A DNA stretch of 64,000 nucleotides, taken from positions 96,919 to 160,918 of the forward strand of contig NZ_LFMD02000002.1 in NCBI RefSeq assembly GCF_015776785.2. The letters run 5' to 3'. This document shows, in pieces, positions 25,707 to 33,900 of the stretch (the first letter of the stretch is position 1; the number at the start of each line of letters is the position of its first letter). The notes under the pieces were generated by a model. That model was not told the DNA's origin and did not search any database. It saw nothing but the letters and a program-made list of their open reading frames with translations. Source of the stretch: Kitasatospora sp. SUK 42. Lineage in GTDB: Bacteria > Actinomycetota > Actinomycetes > Streptomycetales > Streptomycetaceae. Made by a program: the position numbers and the translations under genes.

Positions 25707-25788
25707 TCGTCGCCCCCGCCGTCCGGGCGTACCGTGAGGAGGCCGCGCGGCCCGTCGCGCGAGTGCGTGGACGAGGGCGGTAGGACAC

Positions 25789-26172
25789 ATGGGCAAGAGC
25801 GCCGACGGCGGAGAGGTCTTCCGGATCACCGGGGCCCGCAGCAGTCTCACCGAGGACGTCCGGGGGCGCCAGCGCCGCTACGTCATCTCGATGCTGGTCC
25901 GTACGCTCTGCGTGCTGCTCGCGGTGGTGCTCTGGGACGTCCAGCGCTGGCTGGCCTTCACGGCGCTGGCGGGCGCCGTGCTGCTGCCGTACTTCGCGGT
26001 GCTCATCGCCAACGCGGGCCGGGAGCGGGCGCCCGGTCTGCCGAGCACCTTCGACATCCCGCACGACACCCCGCTGATGCTCGGCCCCGGTGGTACGGGT
26101 GGGGCGGGTGCGCCCCGTGGTACAGGAGAGGCAAAGGCGCCCGGCACCGAAGCTTCACAGGACGCGAACTGA
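25789..26172 (+). CDS. DUF3099 family membrane protein
   Basis: A 127-residue actinobacterial protein of unknown function. The core (residues 10-75) reads FRITGARSSLTEDVRGRQRRYVISMLVRTLCVLLAVVL, then WLAFTALAGAVLLPYFAVLIANAGRE, giving two membrane helices with a short basic N-terminus: the DUF3099 pattern. The C-terminus is a Gly/Ala-rich tail (GPGGTGGAGAPRGTG). ATG 25789 follows GGCGGTAGGACAC, a usable AGGA ribosome site. It appears monocistronic. No function can be inferred beyond a small inner-membrane protein. Confidence 0.85.
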   Translation: MGKSADGGEVFRITGARSSLTEDVRGRQRRYVISMLVRTLCVLLAVVLWDVQRWLAFTALAGAVLLPYFAVLIANAGRERAPGLPSTFDIPHDTPLMLGPGGTGGAGAPRGTGEAKAPGTEASQDAN

Positions 26173-26318
26173 CTGTCCCTTTAAGGCTGGTTGAGCCCGA
26201 ATAGGTTCGGCGAAAGCTCAAAAGAAGCTCAGATTAATCATGCAAGACCTCCCCATCCAAGGGTCCTGGCGTGACATACTGCGTACGCGCTCCGCATCCC
26301 CCGTCGGAGCGACGGACC

Positions 26319-26354
26319 GACGCCGGGCGGCTCCCCCCGTGGCTGCCCGGCGTC
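26319..26354. terminator. GC-rich hairpin upstream of the small CGC protein gene
   Basis: GACGCCGGGC pairs perfectly with GCCCGGCGTC across a 16-nt loop. It lies 147 nt after the DUF3099 stop and 60 nt before the next start, so it may be a terminator for the former or an attenuator-like leader hairpin for the latter. The region before it (26170-26260) is noticeably AT-rich and probably holds a promoter. Confidence 0.6.
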
Positions 26355-26413
26355 GCCATGCCCGGAACCCCGCGGGTGGAACCGGCGGATGAAACCGGCA
26401 TGGGAGACTGGCG

Positions 26414-26677
26414 GTGACGACGAACCCGCCGAGCGCTGAGGACGGCCCGATGGACACCCCGCAGACCCCGATCTGCTCCGCCAAGGGCTGCCGGGCGGAC
26501 GCCCACTGGGTGCTGGTGTGGAACAACCCCAAGCTGCACACCCCGGACCGCCGCAAGACCTGGCTCGCCTGCGAGGAGCACCGCGAGCACCTGTCCCAGT
26601 TCCTGGGCGTGCGCGGCTTCCTCAAGGAGGTCGTCGCCCTCGCCGACTGGACCCCCGAGGCCGACCAGCCGGCCTAG
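26414..26677 (+). CDS. conserved small cysteine-containing protein
   Basis: An 87-residue soluble protein: ICSAKGCRADAHWVLVWNNPKLHTPDRRKTWLACEEHREHLSQFLGVRGFLKEVV. Cysteines at CSAKGC and in ACEEH with nearby histidines suggest a small metal-binding (zinc-ribbon-like) fold, but this is inference. Close relatives are widespread in streptomycetes and are sometimes annotated acetone carboxylase without good reason; at this size the protein cannot be that enzyme. The start is GTG 26414 with GGGAG 7 nt upstream; ATG 26450 is an internal alternative. It converges on moaA with a 29-nt gap. Confidence 0.8.
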   Translation: MTTNPPSAEDGPMDTPQTPICSAKGCRADAHWVLVWNNPKLHTPDRRKTWLACEEHREHLSQFLGVRGFLKEVVALADWTPEADQPA

Positions 26678-26706
26678 CCGCCGACCCCCGGGGCCGACCA
26701 GCCCGC

Positions 26707-27696
26707 TCAGCCCCCGATCGAGGACATCGGCCGGTCCGGCTGATGGAACTCCGGCTGGTCGATCCCGGCCCCGGCCTTCTTGCCCCACATCGCCGCCCGC
26801 CACAGCGCGGCCAGCTCCGCGTCGTCCGCCCCCTCGCGCAGGGCGGTGCGCAGGTCGGTCTCCCCGGTGGCGAAGAGGCAGTTGCGCACCTGCCCGTCGG
26901 CGGTCAGCCTGGTCCGGTCGCAGGCCCGGCAGAACGGCCGGGTGACGGAGGCGATCACGCCGACCCGGCCCGGACCGCCGTCCACCAGCCAGCGCTCGGC
27001 CGGCGCCGCGCCCCGGCGTGCGGACGGCTCCGGGGTGAGCGCGAAACGGGCGCGCAGCAGGTCCAGGATCTCCCCCGCGGTGACCATCGCCGAGCGGTCC
27101 CAGCCGTGCTGGGCGTCCAGCGGCATCTGCTCGATGAAGCGCAGCTCGTAGCCCCGCTCCAGGCACCAGGCCAGCAGGTCGGCCGCCTCGTGGTCGTTGA
27201 CCCCGCGCATCAGCACCGCGTTCAGCTTCACCGGCGCCAGCCCGGCCGCCTCGGCGGCGGCCAGCCCGTCCAGCACGTCCTGGTGGCGCCGTCGGCGGGT
27301 GAGCGTGAAGAACACCTCGGGGTCGAGGGTGTCCAGCGAGACGTTGATCCGGTCGAGCCCGGCCCCGCGCAGTGCCGTCGCGGTGCGGGCCAGCCCGATG
27401 CCGTTGGTGGTCAGCGACAGCTCGGGGCGCGGTTCCAGCTCCGCGCAGGCGGCGACGACGGCGACCAGCCCGGGGCGCAGCAGCGGCTCGCCGCCGGTGA
27501 AGCGGACCTCGCGCACGCCCAGGTCGCGCACGGCCAGGGTGACCAGCCGGACGATCTCCTCGTCGGTCAGCAGGTCGGGCTTGGCCAGCCACTGGAGGCC
27601 TTCCTCCGGCATGCAGTAGGTGCACCGGAGGTTGCACCGGTCCGTCAGGGAGACCCGCAGGTCGACGGCCTGTCGTCCGAAGGTGTCGAGCAGCAC
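26707..27696 (-). CDS. moaA: GTP 3',8-cyclase
   Basis: A 329-residue radical SAM enzyme that, with MoaC, converts GTP to cyclic pyranopterin monophosphate, the first step of molybdenum cofactor synthesis. The N-terminal cluster motif CNLRCTYC is present in SLTDRCNLRCTYCMPEEGL, followed by FTGGEPLLRP and SLTTNG. The second [4Fe-4S] site is CRACDR plus a downstream Cys (RNCLF). It ends in GG (SSIGG), as MoaA must for activity. GTG 27696 (MLLDTFGRQAVDL) has GAAGGGA 7 nt upstream and gives the usual family length; the upstream GTG 27738 has no ribosome site. No other moa genes are within the window. Confidence 0.96.
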   Translation of the reverse strand: MLLDTFGRQAVDLRVSLTDRCNLRCTYCMPEEGLQWLAKPDLLTDEEIVRLVTLAVRDLGVREVRFTGGEPLLRPGLVAVVAACAELEPRPELSLTTNGIGLARTATALRGAGLDRINVSLDTLDPEVFFTLTRRRRHQDVLDGLAAAEAAGLAPVKLNAVLMRGVNDHEAADLLAWCLERGYELRFIEQMPLDAQHGWDRSAMVTAGEILDLLRARFALTPEPSARRGAAPAERWLVDGGPGRVGVIASVTRPFCRACDRTRLTADGQVRNCLFATGETDLRTALREGADDAELAALWRAAMWGKKAGAGIDQPEFHQPDRPMSSIGG

Positions 27697-27773
27697 GTGC
27701 GTCCCTTCCCGAATGGCGGCCGGCCCGGCCACCGTCACGGCGGGGCCGGGCCAGCATAGTCATGCCAGGACGA

Positions 27774-29393
27774 TCAGTGGGCCCCCAGCCCCGTGAGCGA
27801 GCGGACCTCCAGTTCAGCGTACTTCGCCTGGTCGGGCCGCTCCCTGGACAGCAGGGTGCCGAGCCAGCCGGCCAGGAAGCCGATCGGGATGGAGACCAGG
27901 CCGGGGTTCTCCAGCGGGAACCAGTGGAAGTCGGAGTGCGGGAAGAGCGAGTTCTTCCCGCCGGACAGCACCGGGGAGAAGACCACCAGCGCCACCGAGC
28001 TGATCAGACCGGCGTAGACCGAACTGACCGCGCCCGCGGTGGTGAAGCGCTTCCAGAACAGCGAGTAGAGCAGGGTCGGCAGGTTCGCCGAGGCGGCCAC
28101 CGCGAAGGCCAGCGCGACCAGGGCGGCGGTGCTGAGCTTGCCCGCGAAGAGGCTGAGCACGACGGCGATCGCGCCGATCGCCACGGCCGCCCACTTCGCC
28201 GACAGCACCTCCTCCCGCTCGCTCGCCCTCCCGCGCCGGATCACGTTGGCGTACAGGTCGTGCGCGAAGGAGGCCGAGGAGGCGAGGGTGAGTCCGGCGA
28301 CCACGGCCAGGATGGTGGCGAAGGCGACCGCCGAGATCACCGCGAGCATGATCGCCCCGCCGGTGCTGCCGGCCCCGCCGCCGAGCTGCTCGGCCAGCAG
28401 CGGCGCGGCGGTGTTGCCCGACGGCGTCTTGCCCTCGACGGCCACCATGCCGCTCCTGCCGACCAGCGCGGCCGCACCGAACCCGAGCGCCAGGGTCATC
28501 AGGTAGAAGACGCCGATGATGCCGATCGCCCAGAGCACCGACTTCCGGGCCGCCTTGGCGGTGGGGACGGTGTAGAAGCGGACCAGGATGTGCGGCAGGC
28601 CGGCGGTGCCGAGCACCAGCGCGATCCCCAGGCTGATGAAGTCGAGCTTGGAGGTGTTGCTGGCCCCGTACTTCAGCCCCGGTTCGAGGAAGGCCGTGCC
28701 CTTGCCGCTGGCGGAGGCGGCCGCGCCGAGCAGTTCCGAGGGGTTGAAGTGGTACTTGGCCAGCACCAGGACGGTCATCAGCGCGGCGCCGATGATCAGC
28801 AGCACCGCCTTGACGATCTGCACCCAGGTGGTGCCCTTCATCCCGCCTATCACCACGTAGATGATCATCAGCGCGCCCACCGCGAGGATGGTCCAGCGCT
28901 TGGCCCCCTCCCCGGTGACCCCGAGCAGCAGGGCGACCAGCGCACCGGCGCCGACCATCTGGGCGAGCAGGTAGAAGATCGAGACGACGATGGTGGACAC
29001 GCCGGCCGCGGTGCGCACCGGGCGCTGGCGCATCCGGAAGGCGAGCACGTCCGCCATGGTGAAGCGGCCGGAGTTGCGCAGCGGCTCGGCGATCAGCAGC
29101 AGCGCGACCAGCCAGGCGACCAGGAAGCCGATCGAGTAGAGGAAGCCGTCGTAGCCGGCCAGGGCGATGGTGCCGGCGATGCCGAGGAAGGAGGCGGCGG
29201 ACATGTAGTCGCCGGAGATGGCCAGGCCGTTCTGGAAGCCGGTGAAGCCGCGGCCGCCGGCGTAGAAGTCGGCGGCGCTCCGGTTCTGCCGCCCGGCCCA
29301 GACCGTGATGGCCAGGGTGGCCAGCACGAACAGTCCGAACAGCGTCATCGTCAGGCCGCGGTGCTCGGTGGCGGAGCTGGCGAGCGCGGTCAT
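27774..29393 (-). CDS. sodium/solute (cation acetate) symporter, SSS family
   Basis: A 539-residue membrane protein with about 13 helices. It has the SSS-family signatures FYAGGRGFTGFQNGLAISGDYMSAASFLGI at the N-terminus, GGMKGTTWVQIVKAVLLI in the middle and SAVAFATILAVVAGLTLASSASFAHDLYAN, which is characteristic of ActP/MctC monocarboxylate-type members. It likely imports acetate or related short acids with Na+ or H+. ATG 29393 overlaps the preceding DUF485 stop (ATGA), and this DUF485-symporter pairing is the known arrangement for acetate permeases (yjcH-actP). Confidence 0.93.
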   Translation of the reverse strand: MTALASSATEHRGLTMTLFGLFVLATLAITVWAGRQNRSAADFYAGGRGFTGFQNGLAISGDYMSAASFLGIAGTIALAGYDGFLYSIGFLVAWLVALLLIAEPLRNSGRFTMADVLAFRMRQRPVRTAAGVSTIVVSIFYLLAQMVGAGALVALLLGVTGEGAKRWTILAVGALMIIYVVIGGMKGTTWVQIVKAVLLIIGAALMTVLVLAKYHFNPSELLGAAASASGKGTAFLEPGLKYGASNTSKLDFISLGIALVLGTAGLPHILVRFYTVPTAKAARKSVLWAIGIIGVFYLMTLALGFGAAALVGRSGMVAVEGKTPSGNTAAPLLAEQLGGGAGSTGGAIMLAVISAVAFATILAVVAGLTLASSASFAHDLYANVIRRGRASEREEVLSAKWAAVAIGAIAVVLSLFAGKLSTAALVALAFAVAASANLPTLLYSLFWKRFTTAGAVSSVYAGLISSVALVVFSPVLSGGKNSLFPHSDFHWFPLENPGLVSIPIGFLAGWLGTLLSRERPDQAKYAELEVRSLTGLGAH

Positions 29394-29746
29394 TCGGCGG
29401 ACTCCCGGGGGGCGTGGACGACGGCACCGTGGGCCTCGCGGATCGCGGTGGCGGACGGGTCGATCCGCCGCCCCGCGTAGCGGGCGTACCAGGCGGCGAT
29501 GGCGAAGGTGGTGACGAACTGGAGCAGTCCGAGCACCAGGGCCACGTTGACGTGCCCGAGGACCTTGGTGCCCATCAGCCCGGGGGCGTAGCAGGAGAGC
29601 AGGACGTAGAGCAGGTACCAGAGCACGAAGCCGATGGTGACCGGGAAGGCGAAGCTCCGGAACGAGCTCCGCAGACTTCTGAACTCCGGGCTTTCGTCTA
29701 TGAGTTGGACTTCCGTGGCGTCGGTGGTGATCGGCGGCGAATCCAC
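29390..29746 (-). CDS. DUF485 domain protein (YjcH-like)
   Basis: A 118-residue membrane protein with two helices: FAFPVTIGFVLWYLLYVLLSCYAPGLMG and HVNVALVLGLLQFVTTFAIAAWYARYAGRRIDP, the full DUF485 signature. Its C-terminal codons overlap the symporter start by 4 nt. Such proteins accompany ActP-type symporters, and their exact role is not established. The start is GTG 29746 with GAGGAG 6 nt upstream. It leads the two-gene operon. Confidence 0.92.
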   Translation of the reverse strand: MDSPPITTDATEVQLIDESPEFRSLRSSFRSFAFPVTIGFVLWYLLYVLLSCYAPGLMGTKVLGHVNVALVLGLLQFVTTFAIAAWYARYAGRRIDPSATAIREAHGAVVHAPRESAE

Positions 29747-29960
29747 GCTGTCTCCTCACTCCTTCGAATACGCGGCGCCGCCCCGGGGAGCGGGCGAGCA
29801 TGAGGGGTGTCACATTCCGGTGCGCGCCGCGCAATGCTAGGAGCGTCCTGCCCGCCCCGAAAGGGGTTCACTACGATCAGTCGACTGCTCAGCCCCTCCC
29901 ATCATCCAATTGGCCGAAAATCATTACTCTCGCCACTCCTGGAACTCGCACACACAGCCG

Positions 29961-29995
29961 AAAGGGGCGACACCGACCAACGGTGCCGCCCCTTT
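29961..29995 (-). terminator. intrinsic terminator of the alcohol dehydrogenase gene
   Basis: AAAGGGGCGACACCG pairs with CGGTGCCGCCCCTTT with one G-T type mismatch and a 5-nt loop. It is flanked by A/T runs, 43 nt past the dehydrogenase stop. Confidence 0.85.
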
Positions 29996-30038
29996 TGACT
30001 ACGCGTCAGGCCCCTCTTCCGGCGCTGCGCCGGGGGCC

Positions 30039-31082
30039 TCAGAAGGCGATCCGGACCTTCAGCGCCGAGCGGTCGTCCATCGCCCGGTAGCCGTCCGGCA
30101 CCCCGTCCAGGCCCACCGTGCGGTCGAAGACCAGGCCCGGCTCGATGGCACCGGACAGGACGTCGGGCAGCAGCTCGGGGATGTACGCCCGGGCCGGCGC
30201 GACCCCGCCGTTCAGCGAAACGTTCCTGCCGAACATCTGACCGATGTCCACGCCCGCGCTGCCGCCGTGCGGCACACCCACGTAGCCGACCGCGCCGCCG
30301 TCCCGGGCGATCGAGACGGCCGTGCGCATCGACTCCTCGGTGCCCACCGCCTCCAGCACCGCGTGCGCGCCCTGCCCGCCGGTCAGCTCCTTCACCGCCT
30401 CGACCGCGGCCTCGCCCCGCTCGGCCACCACGTCCGTCGCCCCGAAGCGCCGGGCCAGGTCCGTCCGGGCGGGGTGACGGCCCAACGCGATGATCCGGCC
30501 CGCGCCCAGCCGGTGCGCCGCCAGGACGCCGCACAGGCCCACCGCGCCGTCGCCGACCACCGCGACCGTCGCCCCCGGGCGCACCCCCGCCGAGACCGCC
30601 GCGTGGTGCCCGGTGGACATCACGTCCGACAGCGCCAGCAGCCCCGGCAGCAGCTTCTCGTCGCCCGCCGTCTCCTTCGGCAGCTTCACCAGCGTCCCGT
30701 CCGCGAACGGCACCCGCACCGCCTCGCCCTGGCCGCCGTCCGAACCGACCTGCCCCCAGAACCCGCCGTGCGGGCAGGAGGTCTGGAGGCCTTCGAGACA
30801 GAAGTCACAGACGCCGTCCGACCAGACGAACGGCGCCACCACGAAGTCGCCCTTGGCGAAGCCCCGCACCTCGGAGCCGGCGTCCTCGACCACGCCCAGG
30901 AACTCGTGCCCGATCCGCTGCCCGGCCACCCGCTGCGCCACCCCTCGGTAGGCCCACAGGTCGCTGCCGCAGATACAGGCGTTCACCACTCGGAGCACCA
31001 CGTCCGTCGGTTGCTGGATCACCGGGTCCGGCACCTCTTCGATGCGGATGTCGTTGGGTCCGTGAATCACGGTGGCACGCAT
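30039..31082 (-). CDS. zinc-dependent medium-chain alcohol dehydrogenase
   Basis: A 347-residue cytosolic MDR-family oxidoreductase. The catalytic zinc site shows in CICGSDLW and GHEFLGVVED. The structural-zinc cysteines are reduced: CDFC and a later Cys (LQTSCPHGG) give about three of the usual four. The NAD(P) fold is VAVVGDGAVGLCGVLAAHRLGAGRIIALGRHPAR. It resembles the threonine/formaldehyde dehydrogenase-like group (LSDVMSTGHHAAV). The substrate is unknown. The start is ATG 31082. It is alone between a DUF485 operon and the divergent exonuclease gene. Confidence 0.9.
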   Translation of the reverse strand: MRATVIHGPNDIRIEEVPDPVIQQPTDVVLRVVNACICGSDLWAYRGVAQRVAGQRIGHEFLGVVEDAGSEVRGFAKGDFVVAPFVWSDGVCDFCLEGLQTSCPHGGFWGQVGSDGGQGEAVRVPFADGTLVKLPKETAGDEKLLPGLLALSDVMSTGHHAAVSAGVRPGATVAVVGDGAVGLCGVLAAHRLGAGRIIALGRHPARTDLARRFGATDVVAERGEAAVEAVKELTGGQGAHAVLEAVGTEESMRTAVSIARDGGAVGYVGVPHGGSAGVDIGQMFGRNVSLNGGVAPARAYIPELLPDVLSGAIEPGLVFDRTVGLDGVPDGYRAMDDRSALKVRIAF

Positions 31083-31193
31083 TGTTGTTCCTTACCGAAA
31101 ACGATCTCGACCAGGTGTACGACACCCCCGTCGACCACTCTATTCCGGCCGATCAGTCGGAACATTCCGGCCGGACCCGACCACCGCGCCCCT

Positions 31194-31199
31194 TATCCT
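31194..31199 (+). promoter_or_regulatory. -10 element for the exonuclease gene
   Basis: TATCCT (TAnnnT) ends 8 nt before ATG 31208, with no ribosome site between, consistent with a leaderless or near-leaderless mRNA. Confidence 0.5.
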
Positions 31200-31207
31200 G
31201 TTGGACC

Positions 31208-32203
31208 ATGCAACCGATCCAGCCCGAGACGTACGGCGCGCCGCGGACCGCCGCGGTCCCCGCCCAGCGCTCCGCCGCCCCCGCCGAGGGCTTCGCGGTC
31301 GTCGACGTCGAGACCACCGGTCTCGGCCGGTCCGACCGCGTCATCTCGGCGGGCGTCTACCAGCTGGACCCGGACGGCGAGGTCACCGACCACTGGTACA
31401 CCCTGGTCAACCCCGAGCGGGACCCGGGCCCGGTCTGGATCCACGGCCTCACCGCCGAACTGCTCGGCACCGCCCCGATCTTCCCGCAGATCGCCGAGGA
31501 GTTCGCCACCCGCCTGGCGAACCGCGTCCTGGTCGCGCACAACGCGCTCTTCGACTGGAACATGATCTCCCGCGAGTTCTCCCGGGCCGGCCTGCGCGCC
31601 CCGGTCGAGCAGCGGCTGTGCACCATGGTCCTCTCCCGCGACCTGCGCCTGCCGCTGCCCAACGGCAAGCTCGCCTCGCTCGCCGCCCACTTCGGCGTCC
31701 AGCAGCGCCACGCCCACAACGCCCTGGACGACGCGCGGGTGCTCGCCGAGGCCTTCCGCCCAAGCCTGCACCTGGCCCGCCAGGCCGGCGTCCCGCTGCC
31801 GCTCCAGACCTGCGTCGCGGTCACCGACCTCGGCGAGGACGAGCCCACCACCCCCGGCCGCGGCAACTGGACCGGCTCCCAGTACCGCCAGGCCAAGAAG
31901 CGCCCGCCGTGCCCGTACCCCAACCCGGGGCGCTGGGAGGACGGAAAACCGCTGGTCCAGGGCATGCGGGTGGCCTTCACCGGCGACACCGCCACCGACC
32001 GCGAGGTGCTGGAGGACCGCGCCGTCGAGGCCGGCCTGCACATCGCCACCTCGGTGAGCCGGCTCACCAGCCTGCTGGTCACCAACGAACCGACCAGCTG
32101 GAGCGGAAAGGCCCGCAGGGCCCGCGAGGTCGGCACCCCGGTGATCACCGAGGACGCCTTCCTCCAACTGCTGCGCGAGGTCGCCCCGCACCCCGGTGCG
32201 TGA
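31208..32203 (+). CDS. DnaQ-type 3'-5' exonuclease with C-terminal BRCT domain
   Basis: A 331-residue protein. Residues about 28-190 are a DEDDh exonuclease: VVDVETTGLG (acidic pair), LVAHNALFDWNM and HNALDDARVLAEAF with the catalytic His/Asp. A linker with a basic RxAKKRPPCPYPNPG stretch leads to a BRCT-like domain (about 240-325: LVQGMRVAFTGDTATDREVLEDRAVEAGLHIATSVSRLTSLLVTNE). This is the architecture of actinobacterial epsilon-like proteins separate from the replicative polymerase; a DNA-repair role is likely. ATG 31208 lacks a ribosome site but has TATCCT 8 nt upstream, so it is probably leaderless. The SURF1 gene follows. Confidence 0.92.
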   Translation: MQPIQPETYGAPRTAAVPAQRSAAPAEGFAVVDVETTGLGRSDRVISAGVYQLDPDGEVTDHWYTLVNPERDPGPVWIHGLTAELLGTAPIFPQIAEEFATRLANRVLVAHNALFDWNMISREFSRAGLRAPVEQRLCTMVLSRDLRLPLPNGKLASLAAHFGVQQRHAHNALDDARVLAEAFRPSLHLARQAGVPLPLQTCVAVTDLGEDEPTTPGRGNWTGSQYRQAKKRPPCPYPNPGRWEDGKPLVQGMRVAFTGDTATDREVLEDRAVEAGLHIATSVSRLTSLLVTNEPTSWSGKARRAREVGTPVITEDAFLQLLREVAPHPGA

Positions 32204-32222
32204 ACCGGGTGTGAGGTCGGCG

Positions 32223-32228
32223 TACCGT
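32223..32228 (+). promoter_or_regulatory. -10 element for the SURF1 gene
   Basis: TACCGT (TAnnnT) ends 6 nt before GTG 32235, with no ribosome site between, implying a leaderless transcript separate from the upstream exonuclease gene. Confidence 0.55.
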
Positions 32229-32234
32229 TCCCAT

Positions 32235-33029
32235 GTGTACCGTTTTCTGCTGACCCGGCAGTGGCTGATCACCATGCTGATCGCGCTGCTGCTGATCCCC
32301 GCGACGATCAAGCTGGGCTTCTGGCAGTTGCACCGCCACGAGGCGCGGGTGGCCCGGAACGAGCTGATCGGCAAGGCCCTCACGGCCGCCCCGGTCCCCT
32401 TCGACACCCTGTCGCCGACCCCCGGCTTCGCGGTGCCCTCCGGCCTCACGTGGCGCGCCGTGACGGCCACCGGGCAGTACGACCCGGCGCACGAGTTCGT
32501 CGTCCGCAAGCGGACCGACTCCAACGGGACCATCGGCTACTTCGTCGTGACCCCCCTCAAGCTCTCGGACGGCAAGGGCACCGTCCTGGTCAACCGCGGC
32601 TGGGTCGCCTCCGGCGCCGGTGCCACCGAGTACCCGCCCGTCCCGGCCGCCCCCGCCGGCGAGGTCGCCCTCACCGGCCGCCTGCGCGCCCAGGAGACCT
32701 ACGGCGCCAGCGGCATCAAGGACCGCACCGGCCTGCCCGACCGCCAGTTCAACCTGATCAACACCGACGAGCAGGCCGAGAAGACCGGCGCCCCCCTCCT
32801 CGGCGGCTACCTCGAACTCTCCGCCACCACCCCGGCCCCCGCCGACCAGCCCGAGCTGATCCCCGAGCCCAACCACTCGGACATCGGCCCGCACATGGCC
32901 TACGCCATCCAGTGGTGGCTGTTCACGGCGATGATCCCGGTCGGCGTCTGGATCCTCGCCCGCCGCGAGGCCAAGGACCGCAAGCAGGCCGCCGAACCCG
33001 AGACCGTCACCGAACCCCTCCCGGCCTGA
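32235..33029 (+). CDS. SURF1 family cytochrome oxidase biogenesis protein
   Basis: A 264-residue membrane protein with one helix at each end: LITMLIALLLIPATIKLGFWQLHRHEARVARNE near the start and HMAYAIQWWLFTAMIPVGVWILARREA near the end, enclosing a periplasmic-sized domain (VVRKRTDSNGTIGYFVVTPLKL, VLVNRGWV). This is the SURF1/Shy1 pattern; the family assists heme a insertion or assembly of aa3 oxidases. GTG 32235 (MYRFLLTRQW) is chosen because related proteins start there and TACCGT lies 6 nt upstream. No oxidase subunit genes are in the window. Confidence 0.92.
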   Translation: MYRFLLTRQWLITMLIALLLIPATIKLGFWQLHRHEARVARNELIGKALTAAPVPFDTLSPTPGFAVPSGLTWRAVTATGQYDPAHEFVVRKRTDSNGTIGYFVVTPLKLSDGKGTVLVNRGWVASGAGATEYPPVPAAPAGEVALTGRLRAQETYGASGIKDRTGLPDRQFNLINTDEQAEKTGAPLLGGYLELSATTPAPADQPELIPEPNHSDIGPHMAYAIQWWLFTAMIPVGVWILARREAKDRKQAAEPETVTEPLPA

Positions 33030-33060
33030 GCCTTCCGCGACAAGCTTCAGCCCTGGCCCG

Positions 33061-33384
33061 TCAGAGCGCGTCGTCCAGCTCCCGCAGCAGCCGGGCCTTC
33101 GCCCGCGCCCCCACCACGGACCGCACCGGCTCCCCGTCCCGGAACAGCATCAGCGTCGGCATCGACAGCACCCCGTACGCCGCCTGCGTGCGGGGATTGC
33201 GGTCCACGTCCAGGCTCACCACCCGCATCCGGTGCGCCTCCTCCCGCGCGATGTCCGCCAGCACCGGCGCCATCATCCGGCACGGGGGGCACCAGTCCGC
33301 CGTGAAGTCCACCAGCACGGCCCCCTCGGCCGCCAGCACCTCCGCCGCGAAGGTCTCGTCCGTCACCGCCGGCACACCGTTCAT
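33061..33384 (-). CDS. thioredoxin-like protein with WCPPC active site
   Basis: A 107-residue single-domain thioredoxin fold: VLVDFTADWCPPCRMMAPVLADIA with the active-site pair CPPC, the cis-Pro loop SMPTLMLFRDG and a C-terminal helix. Normal thioredoxins carry CGPC; the CPPC variant changes the redox potential and is found in specialised thioredoxins. The gene follows the MerR regulator by 3 nt on the same strand, so it is the regulator's operon partner and probable target. ATG 33384. Likely a stress-inducible disulfide reductase (inference). Confidence 0.93.
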   Translation of the reverse strand: MNGVPAVTDETFAAEVLAAEGAVLVDFTADWCPPCRMMAPVLADIAREEAHRMRVVSLDVDRNPRTQAAYGVLSMPTLMLFRDGEPVRSVVGARAKARLLRELDDAL

Positions 33385-33387
33385 CCG

Positions 33388-33795
33388 CTACTCCTCCCAC
33401 TCGCACCGAGGCGGCCGGAGCTCCTCCGCCGCCAACTCGTCCCGCGCCCGCACCGCCCGCTCGAACTGCCCGGCCACCTGGGCCCGTACGTCCTGCAGCC
33501 GCGCGATGCACTCGTCCAACTCGGCCAGCTTGCGCCGGTAGACCTCCAGAGAAGCCGGACACGAGTCCCCCTCCGGGTGCCCGGCCCGCAGGCACTCCAC
33601 GAACGGCCTGGTCTCCTCCAGCCCGAACCCGAAGTCCTGCAACAGCCGGATCTGCCGCAGCAGTCGCAGATCCCCCTCGTCGTACGCCCGGTACCCGTTG
33701 CCCGCCCGTCGAGCGGGCAGCAACCCCAACTCCTCGTAGTACCGCAGCGCCCGCGTGGTCGTCCCGGCCCGCTCCGCCAGCTCCCCGATCCGCAT
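33388..33795 (-). CDS. MerR-family transcriptional regulator
   Basis: A 135-residue regulator with an N-terminal MerR helix-turn-helix (MRIGELAERAGTTTRALRYYEELGLLPARRAGNGYRAYDEGDL), a long dimerisation helix (LLRQIRLLQDFGFGLEETRPFVECL..., LAELDECIARLQDVRAQVAGQ) and a short C-terminus. Cysteines at VEC, DSCPAS, DEC and PRC could bind a metal or sense oxidants, but the SoxR CxxCxC cluster is absent. ATG 33795 has GGAGGAG 7 nt upstream and begins the conserved domain; a GTG at 33822 would add nine residues. It is the first gene of a two-gene operon with the WCPPC thioredoxin. Confidence 0.91.
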   Translation of the reverse strand: MRIGELAERAGTTTRALRYYEELGLLPARRAGNGYRAYDEGDLRLLRQIRLLQDFGFGLEETRPFVECLRAGHPEGDSCPASLEVYRRKLAELDECIARLQDVRAQVAGQFERAVRARDELAAEELRPPRCEWEE

Positions 33796-33900
33796 TCCCG
33801 GCTCCTCCCGCGCTTCCGCCACCGACGGTAAACCTTCCCCCCGGCGTCAACGCCAGCGGTCTGCTCCGGCCTCCCCGGCACCACCCGGCAAGATGTCCCC

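Noticed and set aside
26414..26677. Acetone carboxylase, a name often attached to this small protein
   Set aside because: The 87-residue length and absence of any carboxylase motif make this label untenable.
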